DNA of 64,000 bases, taken from assembly GCA_009760855.2 (NCBI GenBank), contig WPIO01000060.1, positions 621,001-685,000 on the forward strand, written 5' to 3'. Positions 22,345 through 32,439 of this stretch are shown here, one piece after another. Made by a program: the position numbers and the translations under genes. Under the pieces are notes generated by a model. The model was given only the letters and a program-made list of their open reading frames with translations, was not told where the DNA came from and made no database searches. Source of the DNA: Cristatella mucedo (lineage: Eukaryota; Bryozoa; Phylactolaemata; Cristatellidae). Every line of letters begins with the position of its first letter. Positions within the stretch are counted from its first letter, which is position 1.

Positions 22345-23440
22345 CTCCACGGTTTTTACTAGCCTCTCTTATTTGCCTCGGCACTGAGTCTATCAACCTC
22401 TTACAAGTCTCAGGGTTAATATTACCCAGTAGTACAGCAGACGGTTAAACAGCTGTTTCGAAGTCGTAGTAGGCACAGGTCAGACCCCTGAAACCATTCC
22501 AACCTATCCTAAAGATGCTCTATGGAATTTAAGTCGGGCGACTGACTCGGCAACTCAAAGACTTACGGCTGCTTCAGCGAAAAACCTTTCACAAGCTTTT
22601 GCTGCTTCGGGTCATTGCCCTGCTGCAAAATGTAGTTGTTCCCCGGATGAGCTCTCACACTTGGAATCCGAGCATTTTTACCAGATCGGTGTACAATTCT
22701 GGTCCATAAGTCCATGAACACCTAGCAGAATTCTAACACCGGCAAAGCTGAAACAACCATAAACCATGCTGGTTCCGCTGTTGGAATCAGACAGAGTTGT
22801 ACATCTAACATTTTCAACCACTTACGGATATTCTTCACTTGCTTTCAGCGAAAAGCGTGAATTTGGACTTTTCTGTCCATGAAACTCGACTCTATTCATC
22901 TGCTGTCTTGTTGGCATGGTCTCGAGGCCCACATGAAACTAAGTCTTCCAGGTCTCGTAGTGAGCAAAGGCTTGCGTTTGGCAACGCTTTTCAATTTGCC
23001 ATGTCTCGTAATCCTCTGGAGCACTGTCTCCGTTCCGATGACTTGGCCGAAAAGTAGTGGTCGCCAGCGACTGAGACAGCTCCCGGAGTCAGCTGTCCTT
23101 CGTCACTGAAAGGCCAGCACTCTTCAGTCGAAAGTCGTCCCTCAAGGTCTCCTTGGCCGACCCCCCCAGCCTGGTCTACTAGCCATACTGCCGTGCGTTT
23201 AAAGCTTTTCTAACATTGTAGCTCACTCCTCTGTTGCTGATTGTAAAAGTCCATGCCATTTCTCAGTTGCTCATGCCTACTTCATGCAGGGCCTGCAGTC
23301 GTCCTATCGTGGTGCTGCTTGTCGAGCGGTCACTTCCTAGCCATCGTGAACTGAGCGCCAAAACAAGACGGACTAAGGCGGCCCTTCGGTCTTTGGTCGG
23401 GAAAAACCCTCCCATAGTACCCACAGCTACTTCGCAGACC
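22345..23440 (-). pseudogene. Tc1/mariner transposase relic
   Basis: The minus strand read across frames gives the late DDE block LPSQSPDLNSIEH preceded by NYILQQGNDPKQQKLVKGF. Before these, the 'MVYGCFSFAGV'-like and 'KPLLTTRPGRL'-like blocks occur, and an N-terminal GRLQALHEVGMS helix-turn-helix segment near 23.3 kb. This order and spacing are those of a full-length Tc1-type transposase of about 340 residues. There are many stops and frameshifts. Convincing terminal inverted repeats were not found. It lies in plexin intron 1 and is inactive. Confidence 0.85.
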
Positions 23441-23925
23441 CAAGAGAGCTCACACTGAGCAAAATGCTAAAAAATCACGTACTAGTCAGTCCTCAAAAAA
23501 CGCCACATTTAAATACCCCAAATTCACAACAAACGCATTGTCTTTTTTTGCACTTTTGAACACACGACATACTAACTACGAGCGACAGCAATTACACTTT
23601 GACCGCGGAGGTCACGGCTTAGAGGATCCTGTAGCTGTACTGGGACCTCCATCTCCGTTGAACCAATTCTTACATTTTTAGTAGTGGTGGAACGAGACTT
23701 TTGAGAACAAAGGCAAGAGCGACATCTTGGCACGCCGTGTGCATTGCACGAGAACAAGTGTGAGGTCACGCAAGAGGTCAGCCGAGGGGAGGAGGCGTAG
23801 CCGGCATCTAGACGGTGCATAATTAAATGCACTGGTGAACTGCATGCACAGATCTTGCAGGTAGCACGATGGTATTCGTCACGATCACTAAAAAACAGCA
23901 GCTGATCAGTTGCAGAGCCAGGGGG

Positions 23926-23942
23926 CAGGGGGGGGGGGGGAA
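23926..23942 (+). repeat. Poly-G tract
   Basis: A run of thirteen or more G residues follows GGGGGCA. One of several long G/C homopolymers in the window. Confidence 0.9.
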
Positions 23943-24324
23943 TCGTCGCACGTGAGAGGAGTACCTGTATCCTTGAGTAAATTACCTAAGGTAAAGGACC
24001 CCGAGGTTCCCCAACCTGAACCCTTGCCCCTCCCACCTTGCCCCCATCGGTCTAAAAATCGTGGCTCCGCCCCTGCAGCAAATAAAGACACGAAGAAGGA
24101 TATTTAGTTCTCTAAGGTTGCCCAGATGTCTTATTATTATTATTGTTACTTGTACTATTTTATAAGGACTTTTAGGCCACAGTGACTGTGATATTAATGA
24201 CTTTCGACAAATAATCACCTTTCTTACATTTGTACACAGAAAGCTGCTGAAGAACTAGCTTTGCCTCAGCAGAATATACAGAAACTGAGATACTGAGCTT
24301 AGTTTTCAGTAGGAGCTAGGCTCA

Positions 24325-24816
24325 GTAGGAGCTTAGGCGTGTCTGTCGTGAGCGTCGCAGTTGCCACGTCACACCACTTCTCGCCGACCTGCACTGGCCA
24401 CCAGTCAAGCAAAGGATCGACTTCAAGGTTTTGTCGCTCACTTTTAGAGGTCACTTCATCCTTTGGCTCCAGCCTATCTCTCAGATATACTCCCCTATCA
24501 GGCCAAGCATCGTACCACCCGATTTTCGGAATCCAACAGTTTACCAATACCTCGTACAAACCTCAAATCCTTTGGAGAGTGTGCATTTAGTTCGTATGGT
24601 CCTAAAGCCTGGAACTCATTCCCGACTTGCGTCAGAACATCCCCTGACCTGACCACATTTGAAAAGAACTTAAAAAACAGACCTTTTTAGGACAGCATGT
24701 AGTGGGTCCCTGTGATTCGTCCTTCATGTGCTTATGCGTGCTGACACTGTGCATGCTGCCACTAACGACATTTGCATGCTGACTCTGTGCATGTCACCCC
24801 TAACCATGTTATTCAT
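24325..24816 (+). mobile_element. LINE-A 3' fragment
   Basis: Frames read APAYLSDILPYQAKHRTTRF and NLKSFGECAFSSYGPKAWNS, then UTR words AGTGGGTCCCTGTGATTCGT and ATGTCACCCCTAACCATG. It is truncated at the right, where a reversed copy begins. Confidence 0.85.
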
Positions 24817-25290
24817 AAGAGGTGTAAAGTCCCTTAAGAGAACTGAATCTCTTGCTAGGAACTTTACGTCAGCTGCAAAGAAAGGGAGCCAATCGGTTAG
24901 TGATAACATACACAATGTCAGAACACATAAGCACACACATGACAAATCACACACCCACGATAACGAGTTGAGTCAGAAAAGTGGGTGATACGACGAACAG
25001 CTTGATTAGGAAGTAGTTAAATAGGCCGGGTGATTTGAATGAACAGACTTCTACATGTGACTGACAAAACCTTGAAGTCGATACCCACTACGGTGGGGAG
25101 CCAGTGCAGGTCTGTGGAAAAGAGACGTAATGAGGCAGATTGCATGCCGATGCTACAGAAGATGTGCTGGTCAAACACATTTTCAGTTAGGTTTTCCCAT
25201 TATCGAGTCATAATACGCCCATGACTAGTAATTTGGATTTATCGCCATTCAATTTGAGAACTCTTTACTGCCATCCAAGTAAAGATATAA
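24817..25290 (-). mobile_element. LINE-A 3' fragment, inverted relative to its neighbour
   Basis: Starts with the tail complement (AAGAGAACTGAATCTCTTGC), followed by UTR and diverged coding complement (TTGAAGTCGATACCC, GCCAGTGCAGGTCTG). With 24325-24816 it makes a head-to-head pair of LINE-A 3' ends. Confidence 0.75.
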
Positions 25291-25589
25291 TCAATTCATG
25301 CAGCAAAGAAGCAGACAGATTTCGACTTGCTTGAAGGCATGTAGGGATCAAAGCACGACAGCTATAACTGCGAGTCACCTGAATTAAAATGAAAGCCTAG
25401 GTTATGCTTGGCGATTATATCGGCATGAAGAGAGCATAACTTGTCAAGTAGTGGGCCACGAACTTTTACACGGGGTACCCTGTACTTTACAGACTTCTGG
25501 CATGACTGCTGCCCTTTAGCATGAATGCTCCGGAGTCTACTGCTAAGGGACGACCTAAATCATTATATCGCTATCTATCACTTACAAGC

Positions 25590-25765
25590 TGAGCTTGTGC
25601 ATGTCACATCTAACCATGCTACTTATTCTTTATTGAGAATGCAACCAATAATCATTTGATCGTTCTTCCTTTACATCAAATGTAAAGTGACACAAGAGAG
25701 ATTGAGTTCTCTGAGTGCGCTATATCAAATGTATTATTATAATAATTATTATTATTACCGAAGTC
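25590..25765 (+). mobile_element. LINE-A 3' end fragment
   Basis: UTR words GTGCATGTCACATCTAACCA, tail AAAGTGACACAAGAGAGATT with GAGTTCTCTGAGTGCGCTAT, and a (TTA)n end. Confidence 0.8.
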
Positions 25766-26165
25766 TGCATTTCTAATTCCCCTATACACCCGAAGCAACG
25801 CGTACTCTGCGGATTGATTAGCTCTAAATCCTGAGTGGAACTCACTTGCTAGGTTTGAAGGGTGTGATAATATTCATCATTTGTGTCTTTGAGAGAAATC
25901 GCAGCAGGGAGCTGGGCAAAGTTCCTTAATTTCGCCTCTTCTACTGTTGTCTACTTAATGAATGGCCTAAAAAACGGCCTTTTCTGGAAGGCAAAGACAA
26001 TACCTGAGGCTAAGGACAGATTCATTATATTAGTTTTGCTCTAGTCAGACCTTAGCAGATCCTTGCGTCTCAGGAGGAGAGCATAGACGGTATAGAATCC
26101 ACACGGCACCCAGTCTGCTTGGAGATAAAATTGGAGATGGTGTCATTAGTGGCAGGCTTGAAAGT
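25765..26165 (-). mobile_element. LINE reverse-transcriptase N-terminal fragment
   Basis: The minus strand reads EFHSGFRANQSAEYALLRVY then RGIRNADFG, corresponding to the 'QSGFRPNHSTETALLRV' RT motif of CR1/L2-type LINEs. An upstream decayed stretch aligns with 1-370 of this window. Confidence 0.72.
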
Positions 26166-26177
26166 GGACACCAAGGT

Positions 26178-26372
26178 ATAATAATAATGATAACACATTT
26201 GATAAAGCACCCTCAAAGAACACAGTCTCTTTCTAGGTGCTTTACATTTGCTGCAAATGAAACGATCGGATGGTTAGTGGTAGCCTGCTGGATAAACAAC
26301 AAGAACAACATGGTTAGGGGTGACATGCACAGGGTCAGCATGCAAATGTGGTTAGTGGCATGGCACACATAA
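26178..26372 (-). mobile_element. LINE-A 3' UTR fragment
   Basis: An AATAATAATGATAA start, tail complement AAAGCACCCTCAAAGAACAC, then CAACATGGTTAGGGGTGACA. Short 5'-truncated copy in plexin intron 1. Confidence 0.85.
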
Positions 26373-26494
26373 GCTACACAGGCTAGGCTTGCTTGCTACG
26401 TGATAGCCCGGTGCCGAGATTTAAAATCATCGGGCATCGAATATGATCACGGTCAAGGGTTTTCAACGAAATATAAGAAACACAATAAAAAAAA

Positions 26495-26633
26495 TATATA
26501 CTTCAGTTGTATTGCGCCCTAAGAGAGCTTAATCTCAATTCGAGCTCTTTGCATATTCCACGGGGCTCGAGCCCACGACCTCGGCCAAACCTGGGTCGGG
26601 GCGAGCACCTTAACCACTGGGCCAAACCTAGCT
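26495..26633 (-). mobile_element. SINE-C copy, short variant
   Basis: Tail complement GCGCCCTAAGAGAGCTTAAT, B-box palindrome GGGGCTCGAGCCCACGACC, and A-box complement CACCTTAACCACTGGGCCAA. The tRNA-like head is complete. Confidence 0.88.
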
Positions 26634-27123
26634 CTGCAAAAATCCTTCATCGGATGTAAAAGTCTCAGGAAGTGAGCACAAGCAGCCGGAAGTGAGGCAA
26701 CACAACTGACTTTGCATGCTGTCAAAGCTGAGTGAGCCAAGAGCTGCCTTGCTTCCTTGAAGTATTCACAGGTTACTTGAAAAAGCCAAGTTGATGGAAG
26801 CCGAGGCGATTTACTTTCAATTATGGATGCGATATATGCGATTATGGATGCGATTTACTTTCAATGTGGACATGCTTGGCCGTTAAAGTAATACTTGGAA
26901 TAAGTTGGCAGCATTCGCTGTTTCGGGAAAACTTTGTAATAGAACAGTTGATCGTCAAAAGAGGGAGCCCAGGGAGCATAGAGAGCTGGACGCCGGTGCC
27001 GGAGACTAAAAGCTTATTTAAAATGCGTTGCTCGTTTTGCAGTGCCACTGAATGCATGCACAGCCACGTGTCTCCATCTGTGACTCCGAAAAGACTAAGT
27101 GGATTTTCTGCTAGAGTTTTCTA

Positions 27124-27380
27124 AAATAATAATAATAATAGCACATTAGCATAGGATCCTTTGAGAGGTGAGCCGTGATGGCACACTAGGTAAGGCGGTT
27201 GCTTTCACGACCTCGGTCCCGAGGTCGTGGGTTCGATTCCTGCAATGGGCGATCCTTTATAGCCACTGCAAGCGGTGGTGATAGCCGTAAAGGCTCTTCT
27301 GTCGCTATACAAAAAGAGGCTGTTTAATCAGCTAGGATTTTTTTTGAGAGCTCAATCTCTTTCTAGGCACTTTACATATG
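27124..27380 (-). mobile_element. LINE-A tail split by SINE-D
   Basis: AATAATAATAATAATAG followed by ATCCTTTGAGAG is the first part. After the SINE, TTTGAGAGCTCAATCTCTTT and CTAGGCACTTTACATATG complete the tail complement. Confidence 0.8.
27168..27342 (+). mobile_element. SINE-D copy with 8-bp target-site duplication
   Basis: Full length, with a perfect Pol III B box GGTTCGATTCC at 27230-27240 and an A-box-like TAGGTAAGGCGGTTGC. The flanking direct repeats TTTGAGAG lie at 27160-27167 and 27343-27350. Insertion into a LINE-A tail accounts for the duplicated word. Confidence 0.9.
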
Positions 27381-27912
27381 TCGTATGGAGCACTCAAAGC
27401 AAGCCCGAGCCACTTGCCGAGCAAGCCCGAGTCGTTTTCAGGGCTGGCAAGAAAGCCTGCACATTTCATTTTATGCAAAAGAGAGCTAGAGGCGAAGCAC
27501 AGCTGAGTCAGCAGGACCATCCGAAGTGAAAGTGACTCCCGTGACAGCAGCAGTTCAGGAAGTGAAAGCTGGAAAGGAAGTGTATGAGACGGTAGCAGGA
27601 GAGAGGGTGGTGCTGCATAAAAACTGTGGAAGTAGACTCCACAGTCAAGGACCTGCACAGCAAAAGCTTCTGTCACCAACGGTCTTGAAGGTTAAATAAT
27701 GGAACGACCAATTTATTGTCCGTCAAGGACCCGTCTGCACGCAAGAGGGCTGAAACTGGTGCAGCACTTGTGTAGGGAGCGATTAATCAGCAGGGCGTGG
27801 CACGACAGGGCCGATCGAAAGAGTCAGAGCAAGAAAATCGCATTAGTCGATTGTATAGCACACCTTACGACATAACTTTCGTTCGACAGCAGAAAAAGAG
27901 TAACGAACTCAC

Positions 27913-29094
27913 CGCGGAAGGCGTGCAGATCTCATCGTAGCCTCCCTCTTTTTTGACAACTCGGACCGTGCCGTTGGTGCTGCTTCCGTAGCAGGTTCTG
28001 TAAGCTGTCTCGAAGGCAGCGTTGAGAGTGTCCAAACTGTAAGCGCACAGCCACGCCAGGCTCTCCGTTCCTTTCATGAGCACGAACAGCATTTCGGCCG
28101 GCGGCTGCTGCTGGGAGCCCGCCGCCGCAGCAGCAGCAGCAGCAGCAGCACCTGCCCGGCCTGCCATGGCGGCCAACAAGGACTCGCTGGCCGTGCCCAG
28201 CACGGCAGACTGGATCTCGCCGGCGGCGTCGCCACAGCCGAGCGGCAGGTCAACGTAGCGCTCCCACCGGCTCTCGCTCGTGCACAGGCCGATCACGCGC
28301 GCCGACGCGTGGTTCACGTCCTTTACGACGTATACTTTGCCGCGAGCGGCGACGACGGAGACGAAGCTCTCGCTGTCGGCGATGGTTTTGTCCGAATAGC
28401 GGACACCGCTCGCCCAGCACGGGTGACCGGGCGGGCATTCTGGCAGGCCCTCCGACACGAGCGAGAAGTTGGCGCCCGTGGCACGGGCAGCCACCGCAAA
28501 GAGCGAGTCTCGCGGCGACGGAACCCTAGGGGAGGAGGCGGGCAGCGGAGTCGTCGTGACGTACAGGGTGGCGCCGCTGGTGCCGGAGCGGAGCAGAGTG
28601 CCCAGCGTCCGGGCGCCGGTCATGTTGGACACGGCCAGCGGCTTGGACAGTGACGGCTGCGCGCTCGGCGCCAGGTTGCCGAGGCTGCGCAGCTCGCACT
28701 GGCCGTAGTACATGCCACAGACGACCACGTGCTCGCCGCTCTCCACGAGCAGCAGCTCGGCGGTGCCGTCGCCCGTCGTCGCCGTCGGCGTGCCGGAAGT
28801 GCACGGCAAGCTGCTGTTGCCGAGGCCGCACGTGCAGAGCGCGACGCCCAGATCGCCGCTCAGTCGCAGCAGCCGGTGCTGAGCGGCAACCACGAGCGTG
28901 TCGTTGTAAGGGTCGTATGCGATCTGAGTCACCTGCGGCCCGGCCACCGAGTACTCGGCGACGCCTCCACGCAAGGACGACAACGCCGAGGAGCTGGGAG
29001 CGGCAGCGGCGGACAGGGCGCTGACGACATGGAGGTACAGCAGCAGCAGCTTCCAAGTCGGCGAACGAATGAACGGCACGCCTGAGCCGGACAT
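27913..29094 (-). CDS. Plexin exon 1: signal peptide and most of the sema domain
   Basis: Codons 1-394. Start chosen at the ATG at 29094 because it opens a typical signal peptide: a basic stretch, then hydrophobic KLLLLYLHVV, then small residues near 28-33. The frame is open further upstream to an ATG at 29253, but that part reads as a Gly/Gln/Ala-rich leader with no signal sequence. Sema landmarks are the block VVCGMYYGQCELRSLG (about 124-139), the cysteine pair near 220/226, the GLCTSES block at 269-275, the DLPLGCGD block and CYGSSTNG near 368. N-glycosylation sequons include NDT, NSS, NMT and NFS. An insertion of ten alanines followed by SQQQPP (316-332) sits in a loop where plexins vary. 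The exon ends in phase 0 at a strong GTGAGT donor. This is the ligand-binding part of the extracellular region. Confidence 0.95.
28120..28149 (-). repeat. (GCT)-type repeat coding ten alanines in plexin exon 1
   Basis: Codons 316-325 are all alanine, partly as a pure CAG/CTG repeat on the two strands. It interrupts the sema domain between the DLPLGCGD block and the next strand. Confidence 0.95.
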
Positions 29095-29400
29095 TCTGAG
29101 AAACCTGCAGCGAGTGCAGGTGCGAAAACGTGCTGAGCGGGCCAGCGCTACAAAAGGGGGCTGGATCGCACGAACTGGATTGGCAGGCACTGCTGAGGGG
29201 GCAATGAGGTGAGCTGCTACTTGCTGCTGCCCGCCCCCCCCCCCGTCCGTCACGCCCCCCCCCCCCCCGAGCTGAGCTGGATGGCATAGTCGACGGAATC
29301 GTCGTCGATGAGCAAGAACAAGGCTGAGCTGCTACTAATCGGGTCAATGCAGCTGATCCGAACGGCCAAACCGTGAACGGCACGAGATTTGAAGGAGACT
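29095..29400 (-). promoter_or_regulatory. 5' flank of plexin exon 1: possible splice acceptor and G-rich tracts
   Basis: Directly before the ATG the minus strand reads CTGCAGGTTTCTCAG/AATG, so an acceptor could lie one base upstream of the start codon. Farther up, about 29229-29270 on plus holds two C-runs of ten and thirteen or fourteen bases. These are G-runs on the sense strand and could form a quadruplex. No TATA box is evident. Confidence 0.5.
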
Positions 29401-29579
29401 GGAGCCGTGGACTTCAACGAGGGTTTCTCGCAAGAGATTCGCAGACCGAGGAGATGACACCTCCCCCCTTATGCGCAAAAAATTCTCCCAGCATGGCACC
29501 AGCTGCTATTGAAACCACTTGGTTCGGGCCAAGTGCGGATTTGCCGTGATGCCAGGCATGCACCGGTGGTGCACAGCAT

Positions 29580-30100
29580 GGGGGGGGGCATTTGTCGATG
29601 GACAAATTCAAACCCACGCACCGTAGTACACATGCATGATGTCGGTATGCACACGTTCAGCAAGACAGTACGACTTCCCTTATTTCCTTAAGCACAGAGG
29701 TCACGAGCTTCTGCATTTTCACCTCCACTGTTGCATCCACAGAGAATAAGTTTCTGAAAAGGTCGGCTATTAATGCAAGCCGAATACCCAAGGCAGCTGG
29801 TCGCCCATCCACTCATAAACAGGGGACAAGGGGTTTCAGACCAGGTGAGTGGCTAGGGCCACTGCTTCAGCACTAAAAGGATTTGCCAAGCAAGTCCTTG
29901 ATTGGCTTGGTAGTGTCCCCATAGTGTCGTTATCTTGCTGCCAAATTAGCAATTGCAGCTCCAATACCTTTCACAGCAAAGGGGAGGGCTCCTTAACCAT
30001 TAACGATTTGCTGCCAAATTTCAAGGGTTAAAAAAAGATCTTTCCTTCGGCTAATCCTTATGCACCCATTTGCCGCTTCCAATATCGCGAAATTACTTTC
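29580..30100. other. Unassigned sequence
   Basis: A G8-9 run lies at 29580. No coding or repeat family is recognised in this stretch. Confidence 0.4.
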
Positions 30101-30104
30101 GTCT

Positions 30105-30200
30105 GCATGTCACACAGCAAATGTTAAGCGCCTAGAAAGAGATTAAGTTCTCTGTGGGCGCTTTATCAAGTGTATTATTATTATTATTATTATTATTTTT
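30105..30200 (+). mobile_element. LINE-A tail fragment
   Basis: CAGCAAATGTTAAGCGCCTA, GAAAGAGATTAAGTTCTCTG, GGGCGCTTTATCAAG then (ATT)n: a near-consensus 3' end. Confidence 0.88.
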
Positions 30201-31530
30201 ACTACTAATGTCAGTCTTCCTCAATTCTGTAGTCATGGTCGTGGATCCACTGAAATAATGTCTGCTTTATAATGACAGCTGTGAGTAGACGCTTGGCATT
30301 TGCAAGGTACCAAAAATGCGACTCTTTGCAAGACTCCTACTCATAGTACCTTAAACAATATTGATCCTAGCATCTTTGCATGACCGTGCAAGGTCTTCAA
30401 GTGTGGCATCTCTATGCTGAAGGACTTCCTGCCTATTAATTAATGAGTCACTCATCACAGGCATCGGTCCAGCCCAGCCGACAGTATCTAGCCGTCCAAG
30501 CCATCGAATCAGTCCCAGTATGCTTGCTCATAGCATAGCTCACAGTGAATTCGCAAATCCCAAGTCATCATCCAATGTCACGACTAGTGTGGCTCTTGTT
30601 GATGCAGCAGAGCCGGTATCACACGTAGCATGGTCATTGCAGTGTTTCTCGCTCGGTTTTCTGGGGCTACACCAGACCGATCCAGTAGGATAGGAACGGA
30701 CACACACGCGAGCAAACCTAGTGCTAGATAGCAGCGAAAAGAAATGAAGCGCAGGCGGCTGACTCTGCTAAAAACGTTGGGAAAGATTTCATCACCTTTA
30801 CAAACGACGACCTGCTAGCTAAAATGGTCTGATTTCAGCCTTTTTCATTAAAACAAGCATGCCACTCCTGACTGCGACAGACACACAAGAGAATGTAATA
30901 GATAGGCTCCCGGTAGACCTGAGTTGCCTGCTGCTGGAGCTCACGGGCTTGGGCTTGTGCCCCAGTCAGGTGGAGTGCTGACAATTGAGGGGTTCGGAAT
31001 TGTTTCGTTTTTTTGCCAGAATACACACGATAGGCACATTGGTCTGGCCGGGCTTGAAATTTTTAGACCCAACGGCTGGCCACAAAGGCAAAGCAAAGTG
31101 TGCAACCGTCTTAAAGCTTCAACAGTTGACAAGCTCAGGCATTACGAACAAATGATTCGTTTTCTGAAGAGACGATTATATATTTCCGGAAACATGATCT
31201 GTGCCGATCAGCATGAGATAAGGCACAGGAGCCAGGAGTCGACTACTGGAGTGGAATGAGGAAGAGGATAAACGAGGTTTCGGTGGTGGGGGAGGGAAGC
31301 AGCAGTTGAAGTATTTGAACTTTAGTCACTTCACGGTGTGGCCCAGACTTTGATCTGCTCTGAGCACTGAGCGACCTCAAATCGATCTGAGAGCCCGGCG
31401 GGCGGCGCGGCAGCTGCAGCAAAGCTACTGTCCAGAAGAGAAGTGCATCGTGGCCTGAATGCCTGAAGTAAGCAAGAATAGCATACGGAAAATTCGATAG
31501 CTAGCCCCTTGAAGAGGTCTGGCCACCCAA
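30201..31530. other. Unassigned intergenic sequence
   Basis: No gene, conserved domain or repeat family recognised on either strand. Confidence 0.4.
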
Positions 31531-31539
31531 AAGTGAGCT

Positions 31540-32295
31540 ACGGTCAACAAAAGAACACAAGCAATGGCAGATAAGAACTGCAAATCCAACACATCAAAGA
31601 CACCTCAAAGAAAGCCTCAAAGTCATACAGTGAAAAAAATATGATGGGGAGCCATTGCAGGCGGGCGAGAAGTGGTTTAATGTCGTAGTTACAACGTCCA
31701 CTATAGACAAGCCTAGAAGTAAGTTGGTGCACCAGCTGTAAGAGTCTGATTGCATGGGCAAGAAGATCTGGAAGTAAAAAAGGTAAGCTGATTTAACAGC
31801 CTCATTTGTATAGCAGCAGAAGAGCCATACTGGCTATCACCACTGCTTACAGTGGGCGACAAAGGATAGCCCACTGCAAGACTCAAATGCACGATCTGGG
31901 TCGTGAGATGCAAGCACCTTAAACCGCGTCTAAGACCCATGGAGTAGTGGGTAACAGAAGTCTAGACACGATGTTGCAAATGCATGGACCAGCTTAGCTA
32001 TGGCATCCTCATCTAAGCAGGCTCAAATTTTTGCAACGTTAAATAACTTGAAGTATGCAGGCTTGACTGCAGAGCTGATTGGGTCATTTAGTGAAAGGTT
32101 ACTTTGGAACAGGACAACCAGACTTGGTGCAGACGCTGCAGATGATACGCTGGCCGAACATATTTTGCGGGTTACGCTTTTCAATTTCTGAGTAACGCGA
32201 CGTTTGCCCACACTAGTTTTGCCATTATTCAATTTGAATTTGAGAAAGTAGGCTGCATCCCAGGCGGGAATGTCAGCATACATTCGGCAAGAAAG
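31540..32295 (-). mobile_element. LINE-A 3' coding fragment interrupted by SINE-D
   Basis: The minus strand reads SRLVYSGRCNYDIKPLLARL near the left end. FQSNLSLNDPISSAVKPAYF is encoded at about 32.03-32.12 kb, on the other side of the SINE. The two parts are collinear with the copy at 12.4-13.4 kb. Confidence 0.82.
31784..31937 (-). mobile_element. SINE-D copy inside LINE-A
   Basis: Starts with AAGCTGATTTAACAGCCTCA and AGCAGAAGAGCC, then a diverged B-box complement (GACTCAAATGCACGATC) and the A-box end near 31930. Confidence 0.8.
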
Positions 32296-32310
32296 TTAAG
32301 AGAGTTCGAT

Positions 32311-32321
32311 ATGCAGGAAGC

Positions 32322-32357
<36 letters not shown>

Positions 32358-32369
32358 GAGAGAGAGAGA

Positions 32370-32402
<33 letters not shown>

Positions 32403-32430
32403 AAAGAGGGAGGGAGGGAGGGAGGGAGAT
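32311..32430 (+). repeat. (GA)n microsatellite with GGGA end
   Basis: About 95 bp of GA/GAAA repeats followed by GAGG/GGGA units. Frames here are Arg/Glu or Leu/Ser repeats without meaning. Confidence 0.97.
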
Positions 32431-32439
32431 CCAAGCAGA

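Larger units (their letters stand above)
27062..27790 (-). mobile_element. LINE-B 3' region containing a nested LINE-A tail and SINE-D
   Basis: LINE-B UTR at 27062-27123 (CTCCATCTGTGACTCC) stops at an AAT repeat. It resumes after about 27380 (GTATGGAGCACTCAAAGC, matching the LINE-B GTATAGCGCACTCACAGC). It continues to 27790 with the complement of the coding end (GGACCTGCACAGCAAAAGCT, ACCAACGGTCTTGAAG). It lies about 120 bp from plexin exon 1. Confidence 0.8.
1109..29094 (-). other. Plexin gene span (5' half: 12 coding exons of a semaphorin receptor)
   Basis: Plexins are single-pass cell-surface receptors for semaphorins; they guide axons and cells, and signal through a cytoplasmic GAP for Rap/Ras-type GTPases. 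Seen here: twelve minus-strand exons joined by GT-AG introns with compatible phases, giving 958 codons plus 2 bases. Domain order is signal peptide, sema (about residues 45-510), PSI1 (519-570), IPT-like region, PSI2 (677-727), IPT-like region, PSI3 (846-894) and the start of another IPT. Three PSI domains separated by IPT regions distinguish a plexin from MET/RON kinases and semaphorins, which have one PSI. The rest of the ectodomain, membrane segment and GAP are expected to the left of position 1. Intron sizes in order are 8107, 5591, 1718, 1182, 231, 132, 499, 4185, 2786, 572 and 107 bp. Whether it is A- or B-class cannot be decided from this half. Confidence 0.95.

Noticed and set aside
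22345..23600. Terminal inverted repeats of the Tc1-like relic
   Set aside because: Candidate words containing TATTTAA on each side match too weakly and too asymmetrically to call.
28526..29383. 285-codon antisense-offset frame over plexin exon 1
   Set aside because: A different frame of the same strand; the signal peptide and sema motifs are in the other frame.
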